NCBI GenBank assembly: GCA_009930325.1
Contig: RZYO01000009.1
Location: 1-42,311 of the forward strand
DNA from: Spirochaetia bacterium
GTDB lineage: Bacteria > Spirochaetota > Spirochaetia > Sphaerochaetales > Sphaerochaetaceae
Direction: 5' to 3'
DNA: 42,311 nucleotides
This document shows positions 1-8,172 of the stretch, piece after piece. Below the pieces are notes generated by a model. It worked only from the letters and a program-made list of their open reading frames with translations. It had not been told where the DNA came from and ran no database searches. The stretch's first letter is position 1. Each line of letters starts with the position of its first letter. A program made the position numbers and the translations under genes.

Positions 1-391
1 ATATTAAATATATAATGTTTATATATATTATATTTAAAATATTTAAAGGTTTCAAAAAACTAGGATAATTATAATTTATCTTAAAAGGAGAAAATATTAT
101 TTTTTAATATTTAATAACTAATTTGTGTGAAAGAGCCTGTTAAATTTTTTTTTGATTAAGAATATTTATTTTATTGTTAATTTATTATTTTAATTAAATA
201 CTTAAGTCAAACATGAAATATATATAATATTTAATTAAAATTAAATGATGGCGTTTCAAGATTTTATGGATTTTATATTTTTACTATTAATAGTATTTAG
301 TATAATTAGAATTTTATATATAAAAACATTTTTACGTTTTATTTATATTATTATATTAATTTTGAAAAAACGAAAAATATTTGAGGTATTT
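1..391. other. AT-rich leader before the first gene
   Basis: No supported gene. A rightward open frame from 245 continues in frame into the ATPase gene and would add about 49 hydrophobic residues, but no ribosome binding site precedes 245 while a good one (GAGG at 383-386) precedes 392. The rest is mostly A/T runs. No duplicate of the tRNA-His 3' end, which would mark an attachment site, is visible here. Confidence 0.5.
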
Positions 392-1672
392 ATGATATTT
401 AAAGGGCATAATATTGGAGTTTTTAACGATATTAGTATGGAAATTCCAAAATTGACATTGCTTGCAGGTTGTAATGGTTCTGGGAAATCTACAATTAGTA
501 AAAGTTTATATTTAATGCTTAATGGAGTAGATAATTTTGATAATTATTTGACGATAGAGTTATGTGATCAATTAGAAGCTTTTAGTAAAAAAATTATAGA
601 TGAGTTTAAAAATCAAACTAAAAAGTCTATAATAGATAAATCAGAATTATTGAAAAATCCTCTCTACAATAAAGTAGATGAATTAGTTGCTCTTATTAGA
701 AGTTCTGTTTTGGATGAAAAAGTTTTGAATGATATTTTAAAAATTTTTAAAGAAAATAAAAAGTATTCAGATTCTAAAAATATAAATTTACTTGAGGAAT
801 ATTTATTTAAAGGGAATGAGTCTGAAATGGGAGAAACTTTATTATCTAGAATGATTAATTCTGAATTTAGTAACCAATTATGTAATTTTGATTCTAACAA
901 TATGGAAATAACGCTTGAAGAAGATAATAGAAAAGCGTTTATTAAATATTTTGATGAAGAATATAAATTTTATTTTAATAAATTTGATGTTTCTTCAATT
1001 CATTATTTTGGGAGTTCTTCTTCTCTTGATAGAAATGGTTTTTCTTTAGAGAATAATATGAGATTTTTAAATATTATTGATATAGATCATATTATTTATT
1101 TAATTTTGAGTTTTAGAAAAGGAAATGAAAATTTAAGTGTTAAAGATGAAATTGCGCTAAGGGATTTTGTTGAAATGTTTGATCCTATCCTTACTGATAT
1201 AATTGGTGGAGGATTTGAATATGATTCAAAAAGAAGAGAAATCTTTTATAATGATGGTATGCATAGAGTTGATTTGAAAAATGTTGCATCAGGAGCAAAA
1301 GTTTTGGGAGCATTAGAGCTTTTAATAAAAAATGGTCGTATTGATCCAAATTCTATGATAATTATTGATGAACCTGAGAATAGTTTACATCCAATGTGGC
1401 AAGTAAAATTTGCAAAAGTTATTGTTGAATTAGTTTCTAAAACCTCAATAAAAGTTTTTGTAAATTCTCATAGTCCTTTTTTTATTGATGCATTAAATCA
1501 AATTAGCTCAAAGTATGAGAAGCTTGTTGGGGAAGTAAAATTTTATCAAACTACTTTTGCGAATAATGAATATAATGTTATTGATTGTACTGATGATATT
1601 AATGAATTATTTGTAAAACTTGCTGAACCTTATGATTATTTGGAAAAGGAATTAGAGAATGAATTGGACTGA
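392..1672 (+). CDS. AAA/SMC-like ATPase (OLD/AAA_15-type), putative defence ATPase
   Basis: The predicted 426-residue protein is an ABC/SMC-like AAA ATPase. Seen: Walker A GCNGSGKS at residues 26-33, Walker B MIIIDEPE at about 322-329 followed by SLHP, and a late NSHSPFF segment with the switch His near residue 360. A long helical insertion lies between the two halves, as in OLD, RecF and PARIS-AriA type ATPases. There is no TOPRIM domain after the ATPase core, so it is not a full OLD nuclease. The start at 392 was chosen for the GAGG site six bases upstream; an upstream in-frame start at 245 has no such site. The stop overlaps the next gene by 14 bases, so the two are translationally coupled and probably work as one system. 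Inferred role: sensor/motor ATPase of an anti-phage pair. Confidence 0.82.
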   Translation: MIFKGHNIGVFNDISMEIPKLTLLAGCNGSGKSTISKSLYLMLNGVDNFDNYLTIELCDQLEAFSKKIIDEFKNQTKKSIIDKSELLKNPLYNKVDELVALIRSSVLDEKVLNDILKIFKENKKYSDSKNINLLEEYLFKGNESEMGETLLSRMINSEFSNQLCNFDSNNMEITLEEDNRKAFIKYFDEEYKFYFNKFDVSSIHYFGSSSSLDRNGFSLENNMRFLNIIDIDHIIYLILSFRKGNENLSVKDEIALRDFVEMFDPILTDIIGGGFEYDSKRREIFYNDGMHRVDLKNVASGAKVLGALELLIKNGRIDPNSMIIIDEPENSLHPMWQVKFAKVIVELVSKTSIKVFVNSHSPFFIDALNQISSKYEKLVGEVKFYQTTFANNEYNVIDCTDDINELFVKLAEPYDYLEKELENELD

Positions 1673-2327
1673 ACTTTCATATAAATGCAATAAACAATCT
1701 GAAGCTTCAGATTGTTTAACTACATTGCAAAAAGCTTCACAATCTGAAAAAAAAGGAAATATTTCTTATATTTGTTCTAATAATCAGAAGGTATTCTCTA
1801 TAGATAAATGGAAAAAAACAAATGGATTAGAAGCTCATGATGTGGATTGTATGTATGTTAGTTGTGACAATAGCAATCAAATTCCCAATAGAGTTGTTTT
1901 AATTGAATTTAAAGGTGGTAGGACTATTGATGATTGGATAGATACGAAAAATGATGAAACTTTAATTTATAAGTTTTTTGATACGCTTCATTGTATTTTA
2001 CCTGATTTACTTGGTTATGATTTGTGGAAAAATATTTTTGATGAAAAATGCCAGCTTGACTTTGTTATTGGGATAGAATCTAATCATAATATAATAAAAG
2101 AACAATCTGATTTTGATAAAAGTAAAGAAGCAAAAAGTAGAATAAAATCACGTAATAAATCAAAACGTATTACACGAAGAAGTGAAGAGTTGAAAACAAT
2201 TGAAAATGTTTTTAGGCGATATGCAAAAAGAACTCCATTTTCAAATATCATTATTGCGGAAGCCAGAAATCTTTCTATTGGGTCTAGTTTTCGAGGATAT
2301 TATTATAATATTTCTTTGGGAAAATAA
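1659..2327 (+). CDS. Putative PD-(D/E)xK-like partner of the ATPase
   Basis: The 222-residue protein is not one I recognise by name. Residues 60-88 show a pattern that fits a PD-(D/E)xK nuclease core: HDVD with Asp at 61/63 before a beta strand, then VLIEFKGG, where Glu83 and Lys85 would be the ExK pair, followed by a helix. The C-terminal third is basic (RIKSRNKSKRITRR), which suggests nucleic acid contact. It starts inside the end of the ATPase gene (14-base overlap), a typical arrangement for ATPase plus effector defence pairs. Nuclease activity is inference from the short motif only; the fold could be a catalytically dead relative. It lacks the zinc/HNH motif of Septu PtuB, and I see no clear TOPRIM motif as in PARIS AriB. 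Confidence 0.6.
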   Translation: MNWTELSYKCNKQSEASDCLTTLQKASQSEKKGNISYICSNNQKVFSIDKWKKTNGLEAHDVDCMYVSCDNSNQIPNRVVLIEFKGGRTIDDWIDTKNDETLIYKFFDTLHCILPDLLGYDLWKNIFDEKCQLDFVIGIESNHNIIKEQSDFDKSKEAKSRIKSRNKSKRITRRSEELKTIENVFRRYAKRTPFSNIIIAEARNLSIGSSFRGYYYNISLGK

Positions 2328-2350
2328 GTTGATTTTGATTAGTAAAAAAA

Positions 2351-2536
2351 TTAAACATTATAAATTTTAAAAAAAATGATAAATTGATACTTAGTATTAG
2401 CATAGTTTTGTATAACTATTTCCATATCAAATTCATCTGGTTCATATAAACCAATTAATTCACCATTATATTTTCTATCTTTAAAGTATTTATCTAAATC
2501 ATCTACAAAGATTTCTTTTTTATTAATTAGTTGCAT
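2351..2536 (-). CDS. Possible small hypothetical protein (61 aa)
   Basis: This leftward frame encodes 61 residues with a mixed, protein-like composition in its first 48 residues (LIGLYEPDEFDMEIVIQNY). A weak AGAG site lies about eight bases upstream of the ATG. It sits in the gap between the ATPase pair and the DUF2971 gene, on the opposite strand. No family is recognised. It may be spurious. Confidence 0.3.
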   Translation of the reverse strand: MQLINKKEIFVDDLDKYFKDRKYNGELIGLYEPDEFDMEIVIQNYANTKYQFIIFFKIYNV

Positions 2537-2549
2537 TAATTTTTCTCTA

Positions 2550-2578
2550 TTTTTTTCTGTTAATTAATAGTGTATAAT
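2550..2578 (+). promoter_or_regulatory. Likely promoter for the DUF2971 gene
   Basis: A perfect TATAAT lies at 2573-2578, about 50 bases before the start codon at 2629. The -35 region at this distance is only a T-run, so it is poor. Downstream, a GAGG site precedes the ATG. Confidence 0.45.
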
Positions 2579-2628
2579 AGTAAAATAATAATTCAATTAT
2601 TAAGTAGTGCAATTTAAGCGAGGTAGAT

Positions 2629-3561
2629 ATGATGAGTGAAGATAATACAAATATTTTATATAAATATAGACCTTTATATTCAAATTGGAAAAAAGAAAGA
2701 GATGAAGAAACAGGAGAAGAAATATTAAGGAAAGTAAAAAATCCAGTTTTAGATGAAAACACTTTAAGCTTACTTACCAAAGGAGAATTTTATTTTTCAG
2801 CTCCTAATGAGTTTAATGATCCCTTTGATTGTTATATTCCAACTGCACCCCATTTAATTTCTTTAAATGAACTTGATAAGGTCCTTTTTGATAGAAGGGA
2901 TAAAGGAAGGCTCCTTCAAATACTAAATAATAAATTTAATAATAATAAATTAGAATTACTAAATTTCATAAATAGAACTATTAATAATGAGCAGGATTCT
3001 GATTTTAATCATGAAATCAATATACAAGCTTTATCAATTTTTAAAATTTGCTGTTTTTCTGAAGTTTGTGATGAAATTAGAATGTGGTCTCATTATGCTT
3101 CATCACATAGAGGTGTTTGTATTGGAATAAAAAGTTTAAAAAAAAATAATAAATTAATGTTTAATACAACAGATATATCAATGAATTTAGCTTCTAGAAA
3201 AGTAGAATATGATGATGATATTCAATATTTAAAGGAAATTGATCAAACAAAATTAACAGATAAAGAAATCTCAAAATATTTATATCATAAGTCAAGACAT
3301 TGGAAATATGAAAAAGAAAGGCGAATTGCGATTTTAGATAATAGCTTGAATTTAAAAATTTTAACTTTAAATCCAGAAGAAATTTTTGAAATCATTTTTG
3401 GATTAAAAACTCCCTCTTATATTATTAAATTTACATTACAAAAAATAATCGATTCAAAATTTATAAATATTGATAAAGTAATTTTTTATAAAATGGAATA
3501 TGTATCTGGTAAGTATAATATTCAAAAAAAAAGAATTAATTTTTCTGAATATATAAAATAG
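2629..3561 (+). CDS. DUF2971 family protein
   Basis: The 310-residue protein matches the DUF2971 layout: N-terminal LYKYRPL, then a TLSLLTKGEFYFSAPNEFNDPFDC segment (residues 46-68), a middle CCFSEVCDEIRMWSHYA segment near 143-158, and a late KSRHWKYEKERRI segment. These are the hallmark conserved pieces of DUF2971, a family of unknown biochemistry found often in phages, mobile elements and defence islands. A GAGG site precedes two adjacent ATG codons (2629 and 2632), either of which could be used. It is a single-gene unit with its own promoter-like TATAAT, converging on the leftward FRG operon. No function is claimed beyond the likely accessory or defence association. Confidence 0.8.
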   Translation: MMSEDNTNILYKYRPLYSNWKKERDEETGEEILRKVKNPVLDENTLSLLTKGEFYFSAPNEFNDPFDCYIPTAPHLISLNELDKVLFDRRDKGRLLQILNNKFNNNKLELLNFINRTINNEQDSDFNHEINIQALSIFKICCFSEVCDEIRMWSHYASSHRGVCIGIKSLKKNNKLMFNTTDISMNLASRKVEYDDDIQYLKEIDQTKLTDKEISKYLYHKSRHWKYEKERRIAILDNSLNLKILTLNPEEIFEIIFGLKTPSYIIKFTLQKIIDSKFINIDKVIFYKMEYVSGKYNIQKKRINFSEYIK

Positions 3562-3640
3562 CGACAATATAAATAAAGCATTTTAATCATGATTATTATT
3601 TTCTATGTTTTAGAATAAGCCTAATAAAAGGTTGATATAT

Positions 3641-4645
3641 TTAGGTTAATTCTTGTATGTCTTTTGGCCAGTTTTCAAGAAGTTTTTTCCTTCCAATTAT
3701 TGATTGTTGACAAAAGTAGTTTGACTTTTTTTTATTATTATATGCTTCAATTTCTCCAGTAAGATGCGTTTCTAAAAAATTTGGGCGAGTTCTAGAAAAT
3801 TTTTTTTCGAGTTCTGTTTTGTTTGGTAATCTAATAGCAATAGGAGTTGTTTTGAACAAATTGGGGGCTACTTGCTTATCTATAATCTTTTCAGTGCTTC
3901 TTATTCCTGTATTAAACATTATTGCTTCTGATAAATTGTTTTCTAAAAAAGCAAATTTTACTTTATTATTTTTTGTTTCCAATTGAGGATTGTAGTAAAA
4001 ATTTATAAAGAGTGAAAAATTGTTATTTATTATTATATCCAATCTTCTAGGTTCTATATTTCTTTTATTTATAACATATTTACCTTTTGGTGAATTTTTA
4101 TATTGAGTATTCAGAGCAAAATACTCGATTGGTAATAATGTTAATAATTTCTCTTCTAAAGGGTATTCTTGGTGTAAGGTATCAAAAGATGACCTATTGC
4201 CAAACCAAAATTCTAGTACATTATTATTATTTGGAATACGTATTTGTTTATGTATATTATTTTTTTTATATAGTTTTTGATTATATAAGTTAGGGTATTC
4301 AATTCTAAATAACGGGATTGGCAGATTTTGACTAAATGTTAAATCTAATATTTTACCCTTAATAATATTTACATATTCACATTTTCCATTATTGGTTTTT
4401 TTAAGGTGGAGGCAGGCTATTTTATCTTTAGTAGAATTATGATATGAAATTTCAAAGTCTGAAAGCTCTTCATTTTGTGAGAAAATTGTGAATTCACTTT
4501 TGAATTGTTCTACAGTCTCTAATAAAAAGGGATTTCCCATTGTGCTAATTTTTAAATCTAAGCTACTATTATTATAATCATACATTGGAATAATCCTTAA
4601 TAAATCAAAATTATCCCTTATAATAGCAATTCTGTTTTCTATCAT
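3641..4645 (-). CDS. Unknown 334-aa protein, last gene of the FRG operon
   Basis: I do not recognise this protein. It is soluble in appearance, rich in Asn/Lys/Ile, with alternating beta-type segments and no membrane segment or nucleotide-binding loop. A strong AGGAG site lies before the ATG. It is the fourth gene of a tightly packed leftward operon: the stop of the preceding gene lies 11 bases upstream of its start. The convergent DUF2971 gene ends 79 bases past its stop, with only a small palindrome (TAATCATGATTA, 3584-3595) between them. Being co-transcribed with the FRG-domain gene and two membrane proteins suggests it is a component of the same system. Confidence 0.65.
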   Translation of the reverse strand: MIENRIAIIRDNFDLLRIIPMYDYNNSSLDLKISTMGNPFLLETVEQFKSEFTIFSQNEELSDFEISYHNSTKDKIACLHLKKTNNGKCEYVNIIKGKILDLTFSQNLPIPLFRIEYPNLYNQKLYKKNNIHKQIRIPNNNNVLEFWFGNRSSFDTLHQEYPLEEKLLTLLPIEYFALNTQYKNSPKGKYVINKRNIEPRRLDIIINNNFSLFINFYYNPQLETKNNKVKFAFLENNLSEAIMFNTGIRSTEKIIDKQVAPNLFKTTPIAIRLPNKTELEKKFSRTRPNFLETHLTGEIEAYNNKKKSNYFCQQSIIGRKKLLENWPKDIQELT

Positions 4646-4656
4646 AAAATATTCTC

Positions 4657-5226
4657 CTATTTGTATTTTATTTGAATTATTGTAGTAATTATTGGAACAA
4701 GTATTGCTATAATAGCAATAACATAAAGTTTATTGTCTCTTGATTCTTTTATTTCATTCTCAGTTTTATATCCATGTTTAATGAATCTATTTAATTTTTC
4801 TTGATTCACATAATACTGTTTAGATAAAATTGAGTAGATTAAAATTGATTTAATACTTGTTGCAGCACTTTTATGAGAAATAGGCTCTTTTTGTAGTTGA
4901 ACAAAAATATAATTTAGTCCATTAGCATCAAAATCATCCCAGAAATAAATAATTCCATTTTGTGCTAATTTTGTTAATATGAGATTTATTTCAATAATCG
5001 GCTTGAATAATTCTTGATTATTTAGAGGTAGTAAATGTGCTTTTTTATCATTATTAATTAATTTGTATTTCGTCTGTCCTTTAGAATTAAAACCAAATGT
5101 AATATTAGGGTGGATTCTATCAATTAGAAACTCTCTAAAATTTTTTTCGGAATCACTTTTTGTTAATATTTTACAAATAGTTTGTTGATTTTCTTTAAAT
5201 GTCGAATATTTTATATTAGTTGCCAT
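4657..5226 (-). CDS. Small tail-anchored protein, third gene of the FRG operon
   Basis: The 189-residue protein has no recognised domain. Residues 1-165 look soluble; the C-terminus contains one strongly hydrophobic segment (LYVIAIIAILVPIITTIIQI) followed by a short KYK tail, so it is probably anchored in the inner membrane with its N-terminal body in the cytoplasm. Its start overlaps the end of the FRG gene by 11 bases, giving tight translational coupling and suggesting a complex or fixed stoichiometry with the FRG protein. Membrane anchoring of a small partner is common in abortive-infection type systems, but that is inference. Confidence 0.65.
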   Translation of the reverse strand: MATNIKYSTFKENQQTICKILTKSDSEKNFREFLIDRIHPNITFGFNSKGQTKYKLINNDKKAHLLPLNNQELFKPIIEINLILTKLAQNGIIYFWDDFDANGLNYIFVQLQKEPISHKSAATSIKSILIYSILSKQYYVNQEKLNRFIKHGYKTENEIKESRDNKLYVIAIIAILVPIITTIIQIKYK

Positions 5227-6205
5227 ATCTCACTACTCTTGTTACGTATCGTGAGTTTTGATATAAGCTAAAATCATAAATATCTTTTTCTTCTGGAGTG
5301 AATGAATATGGATGATTTTTTGATACAATAAACCCAATTGAATTAATTAAGCTTTTTGTTTTATCTAAATCAAAATGATTCTCTTTGCAATATTTAATAA
5401 AATTTTTTTCGCTTAATTGTTTGGAATTTTTAACTTCATTTGAAAAATCTGTTATTTCTTCTTTTGGAAATAAAATACATTCATTTTTATGATTGAAAAA
5501 TAATTTATTAATAATGCTAGAATAGTTTATATTTTGTTTAAAAATATATTTTCTATTTGAAAAATTTAGTTGATTAAAATCTTCTTCTTCGTTTAATTTT
5601 TTTGCAAATGCAGCCTGAAAACCTGGTCTTTTGAAAGGTTGTTCTCCAAATTCTTCTATAATATTACTAAATGGAGAAATAATATGATGTCGAATTATTC
5701 CATATTTCTCTCCTACAGGTGAATATATTCCTTCATTATAAGAATGTGTTGCAAAAAAAACAGATATAAGTAATTCTGTTGTTAAATCCACATATTCTGT
5801 TCTTAGCCCATAATGTTGGGCTAGTGCATTAAAGTCAATTAAACGATTTTGTTGTAGTGCTTCTTGAATTTTAGGGATTGTTAATAAAGTATCTTTAAAA
5901 TCTAATAATTTAATTTTATCAATAATCAATTGAAGGTTCTTGGTTATATTAGTATTATTTCTATAAATGCTTGCATAGCAATGTTTATATAATTCGTGTT
6001 CACCTCTAAAATAATCAGAATTGAAGGGTGAACCAGGATATGCTATCACTTTGCCATTATTATTAATCAGATTATAACAATACATTGGAGTAATTGTTTT
6101 AATTCTGTTTAATTGACCTTTGTAATCTTTATAACTTAATATTGGATTATCTGGTTGTATTTTTTTTATTACTTCAAAAATATCAGAATAAATTTCATTT
6201 TTCAT
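5216..6205 (-). CDS. FRG-domain protein
   Basis: The 329-residue protein carries an FRG domain: the name-giving motif appears as YFRGEHELYKHCYASIYR at residues 65-82, and the second conserved block as AQHYGLRTEYVDLT at 129-142, followed by an FFATH segment, as in family members (AQHyGLpTrLLDwT..al.FA). The FRG family is widespread in phages and defence-rich islands, and its biochemical activity is not settled. A perfect AGGAG site precedes the ATG. It follows the membrane-protein gene by 29 bases and overlaps the next gene by 11 bases. It is the only confidently assigned domain of the operon and probably the effector or sensor. Confidence 0.8.
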   Translation of the reverse strand: MKNEIYSDIFEVIKKIQPDNPILSYKDYKGQLNRIKTITPMYCYNLINNNGKVIAYPGSPFNSDYFRGEHELYKHCYASIYRNNTNITKNLQLIIDKIKLLDFKDTLLTIPKIQEALQQNRLIDFNALAQHYGLRTEYVDLTTELLISVFFATHSYNEGIYSPVGEKYGIIRHHIISPFSNIIEEFGEQPFKRPGFQAAFAKKLNEEEDFNQLNFSNRKYIFKQNINYSSIINKLFFNHKNECILFPKEEITDFSNEVKNSKQLSEKNFIKYCKENHFDLDKTKSLINSIGFIVSKNHPYSFTPEEKDIYDFSLYQNSRYVTRVVRYGN

Positions 6206-6234
6206 ATATTCTCCTGGTTAATAGTAAATTTTCA

Positions 6235-7254
6235 CTATTGATAACTTAATCTAGTTTTCTTATTAATACTTTCTCTATGAATTTTATGGTGTTTGCAATT
6301 TTCTTCAAATTCTTTTTGTAAATCTTTTGATAAATGCCAATTATAAATCTCTCCAATAAATTCCAAATCATTTAATATGCTTATGGTCCAAGATAATGTA
6401 TCTATTGATAATTGAGAAACATCAATATGATTTAAATTTGCTTTATTTCCTAGTTTATGGACTTCATTAGTAAGAATTTCTTTTATATTTTCATCTGTAG
6501 CAGTTAAAGCCCATACTGCAATTAAATATCTATCATTAAAGTTTATATAATCAAAAAATTGGGTTTCTCCTTCAACAATTTTTTTTACACCAGGAAAAAT
6601 TATATTATTGTTTTTTATTTCATTTGGACTTTGCCAGCATACGAATTCATAGCCAGCTTTTTCAGGTGTTGGTATATTAAGATAACCTGATTTATCAATA
6701 CTTATAGAATAATTTGGAGCTTTACCGTTGAATTCTAAATAATAAAATAGTTGTTTGGGATACCATTTGGTATATGATGTTAAATTTGCTAAATTTTTTA
6801 ATTGCAAATTTCTAATTTCTTGGAGATCCTCAAGCCACATAGGTTTGTGCGGAATAGAATTTATATCATACCAAGGGTAAAATTTAAATTTATTATAAAA
6901 CTCATATATAGTTTTATATTGTTCATATGAAGGGTGTTCTAATACACTTATTGTTTTATATTCCCAAATTTTTTTCATTGGGTTAATAATTAGAAAGAAT
7001 ATTTCAATAATAAATAAACCAATTATAAAATATAATTGTCGAGAATTTCTAATTTTGATAGGGATAAATAAAAATAAAGTAATAAATAAAATAATTAATA
7101 TTACAACCAAAATTGATTTAATTATTTTAATATTCCAATCTCTAGAAGATTTAATATTTATTTCTCCATATAATAAAGCTTTTTTTATATGCTTAAAATA
7201 TCCAACAATAAAATATATATTTGTAAGTATTAAAATTGTAATAATAGGTAGCAA
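6235..7254 (-). CDS. Membrane protein with InlB-like beta repeat, first gene of the FRG operon
   Basis: The 339-residue protein begins with three hydrophobic segments (about residues 1-19, 46-68 and 73-91) and continues as a soluble domain. Around residues 178-250 it has a pattern like the Listeria-Bacteroides/InlB B-repeat (GYLNIPTPEKAGYEFVCW ... YLIAVWAL), normally a secreted or surface module, here on a protein without a signal peptide. The start is TTG: GGAG lies eight bases upstream and no early ATG exists. It leads a leftward operon that continues through the FRG-domain gene, a tail-anchored protein and an unknown protein. The promoter should lie in 7255-7300 but is not distinct. The family as a whole is not recognised. 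Confidence 0.65.
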   Translation of the reverse strand: MLPIITILILTNIYFIVGYFKHIKKALLYGEINIKSSRDWNIKIIKSILVVILIILFITLFLFIPIKIRNSRQLYFIIGLFIIEIFFLIINPMKKIWEYKTISVLEHPSYEQYKTIYEFYNKFKFYPWYDINSIPHKPMWLEDLQEIRNLQLKNLANLTSYTKWYPKQLFYYLEFNGKAPNYSISIDKSGYLNIPTPEKAGYEFVCWQSPNEIKNNNIIFPGVKKIVEGETQFFDYINFNDRYLIAVWALTATDENIKEILTNEVHKLGNKANLNHIDVSQLSIDTLSWTISILNDLEFIGEIYNWHLSKDLQKEFEENCKHHKIHRESINKKTRLSYQ

Positions 7255-7306
7255 AAAAAATCTCCTTTATATAATAAATTTATTATAAATCTAACAATAT
7301 ATTACT

Positions 7307-7336
7307 AAAAAAAGTTTTAAACCATATTGGTTAAAA
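7307..7336 (-). terminator. Rho-independent terminator after the repressor gene
   Basis: On the minus strand a hairpin (AACCA/TGGTT with a TAT-type loop, extended by TTTT/AAAA over one bulge, 7315-7336) is followed by seven T residues (complement of 7307-7313). It lies downstream of the repressor gene and just before the FRG operon, so it would separate phage immunity transcription from the cargo operon. Between 7337 and 7523 I see nothing else but A/T-rich sequence. Confidence 0.6.
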
Positions 7337-7523
7337 CTTATAATAAATATTCTATTCTACTGAATTTCTTTTAATAGCTCTTTATTTTAATAAAATAAGT
7401 GTTTTATGTTTCATTATTCATATTCCTGTTTAATTAAAATTATTTTTTACTTAATTTTTATTTTTAATTCACAAAATTATATATTTTGTTTATATTTTTT
7501 TTTATCTTTCCACTCTTGCATAT

Positions 7524-7886
7524 TTATGATATTTGAGCTTTGTTACTCCCTTCATTTTCTTCTACTGGAATAGCCTCAATAATATTTTCAACTGATAATA
7601 AATGAATTTCTGAAATTTTAGATAATTTGTCTGCTAACTTTTCTATTCTAGCGGGGTATTTTTTTATGTCTTGGTTAGTATCACCAGATAATAAAAATTC
7701 TAAAGTAGTATTTAATCCATTTGCTATTAAAAGCATATGCTCAGGATTTGGGTATCGATGCCTTGTTCGTTGAACTCTTATAGATTCATATTCAATACCT
7801 AACTCCTCTGTTAGGGCTTTGATTGTTTTTTTTTGGCGTAAAGTATCAACTCTTTTCCAAAAATTATCAGCTGTAATTTCTTTCAT
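7524..7886 (-). CDS. Phage CI-like repressor, HTH_XRE type
   Basis: The 120-residue protein has an N-terminal helix-turn-helix of the Cro/CI type, read as TIKALTEELGIEYESIRVQRTRHRYPNPEHMLLIANGLNTTLEFLL (residues 20-65, conserved order). The rest is short, with no peptidase catalytic serine/lysine domain, so it is unlikely to be a LexA-type self-cleaving repressor. It is divergent from the early genes and separated by 90 bases that hold three copies of GGTACAAAA. No Shine-Dalgarno sequence is visible before its ATG, so its transcript may be leaderless like lambda cI from PRM. It marks the immunity control region of the integrated phage-like element. Confidence 0.8.
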   Translation of the reverse strand: MKEITADNFWKRVDTLRQKKTIKALTEELGIEYESIRVQRTRHRYPNPEHMLLIANGLNTTLEFLLSGDTNQDIKKYPARIEKLADKLSKISEIHLLSVENIIEAIPVEENEGSNKAQIS

Positions 7887-7991
7887 ATAAATACTTTAGA
7901 ACTAAGTAGGTACAAAAAGCAACAAAAAAGTAAAAAAAATGTTGCAAAAGGTACAAAAATACCTTATAGTAAAAATATGAAAGGTACAAAA
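7887..7991 (+). promoter_or_regulatory. Divergent promoter/operator region of the phage element
   Basis: Rightward promoter: TTGCAA at 7942-7947, 17 bases, TATAGT at 7965-7970. Transcription would start near 7977, the A of the next ATG, giving a leaderless mRNA. Direct repeats of GGTACAAAA occur at 7909-7917, 7950-7958 and 7983-7991; the middle one is part of an inverted GGTA...TACC between -35 and -10, and GCAACA/TGTTGC halves lie nearby. A leftward promoter (TTGCTT, 18 bases, TAAAGT on the minus strand) could serve the repressor. The repeats are the expected repressor operators. Confidence 0.65.
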
Positions 7992-8168
7992 GACAACATT
8001 ATTAATGATAGTTCATATTTACTTCGTGTAGGTATTAGTGAGATTGAGAAGAAAAAGGCAAAAGAAATAGCAAAAGCTCAAGGCTATACCTTTCAAGGTT
8101 GGTTAGGGCAACTTGTTAAAAAAGAATTGGATCAGTATTCAAACAATTCTTCCATTACCTCAAGTTAA
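7977..8168 (+). CDS. Small early phage protein, probable DNA-binding
   Basis: The 63-residue protein is the first gene rightward of the divergent control region. Its length and the central pattern EIEKKKAKEIAKAQGYTFQGWLGQLVKKEL suggest a short helical, ribbon-helix-helix-like DNA-binding protein, in the place where a Cro or antirepressor normally sits. It has no ribosome binding site; the predicted promoter would start transcription at or beside its ATG, so it is probably translated from a leaderless message. One of the three GGTACAAAA operator copies lies inside its first codons, so a bound repressor would block it. Exact family not established. Confidence 0.6.
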   Translation: MKGTKDNIINDSSYLLRVGISEIEKKKAKEIAKAQGYTFQGWLGQLVKKELDQYSNNSSITSS

Positions 8169-8172
8169 AACT

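Noticed and set aside
245-391. Hydrophobic N-terminal extension of the ATPase
   Set aside because: Open frame but no ribosome site; a good GAGG site precedes the internal start at 392, and the ATPase fold begins right after it.
392-2327. PARIS or Septu system
   Set aside because: The ATPase would fit, but the second protein shows no TOPRIM/DUF4435 or HNH motif.
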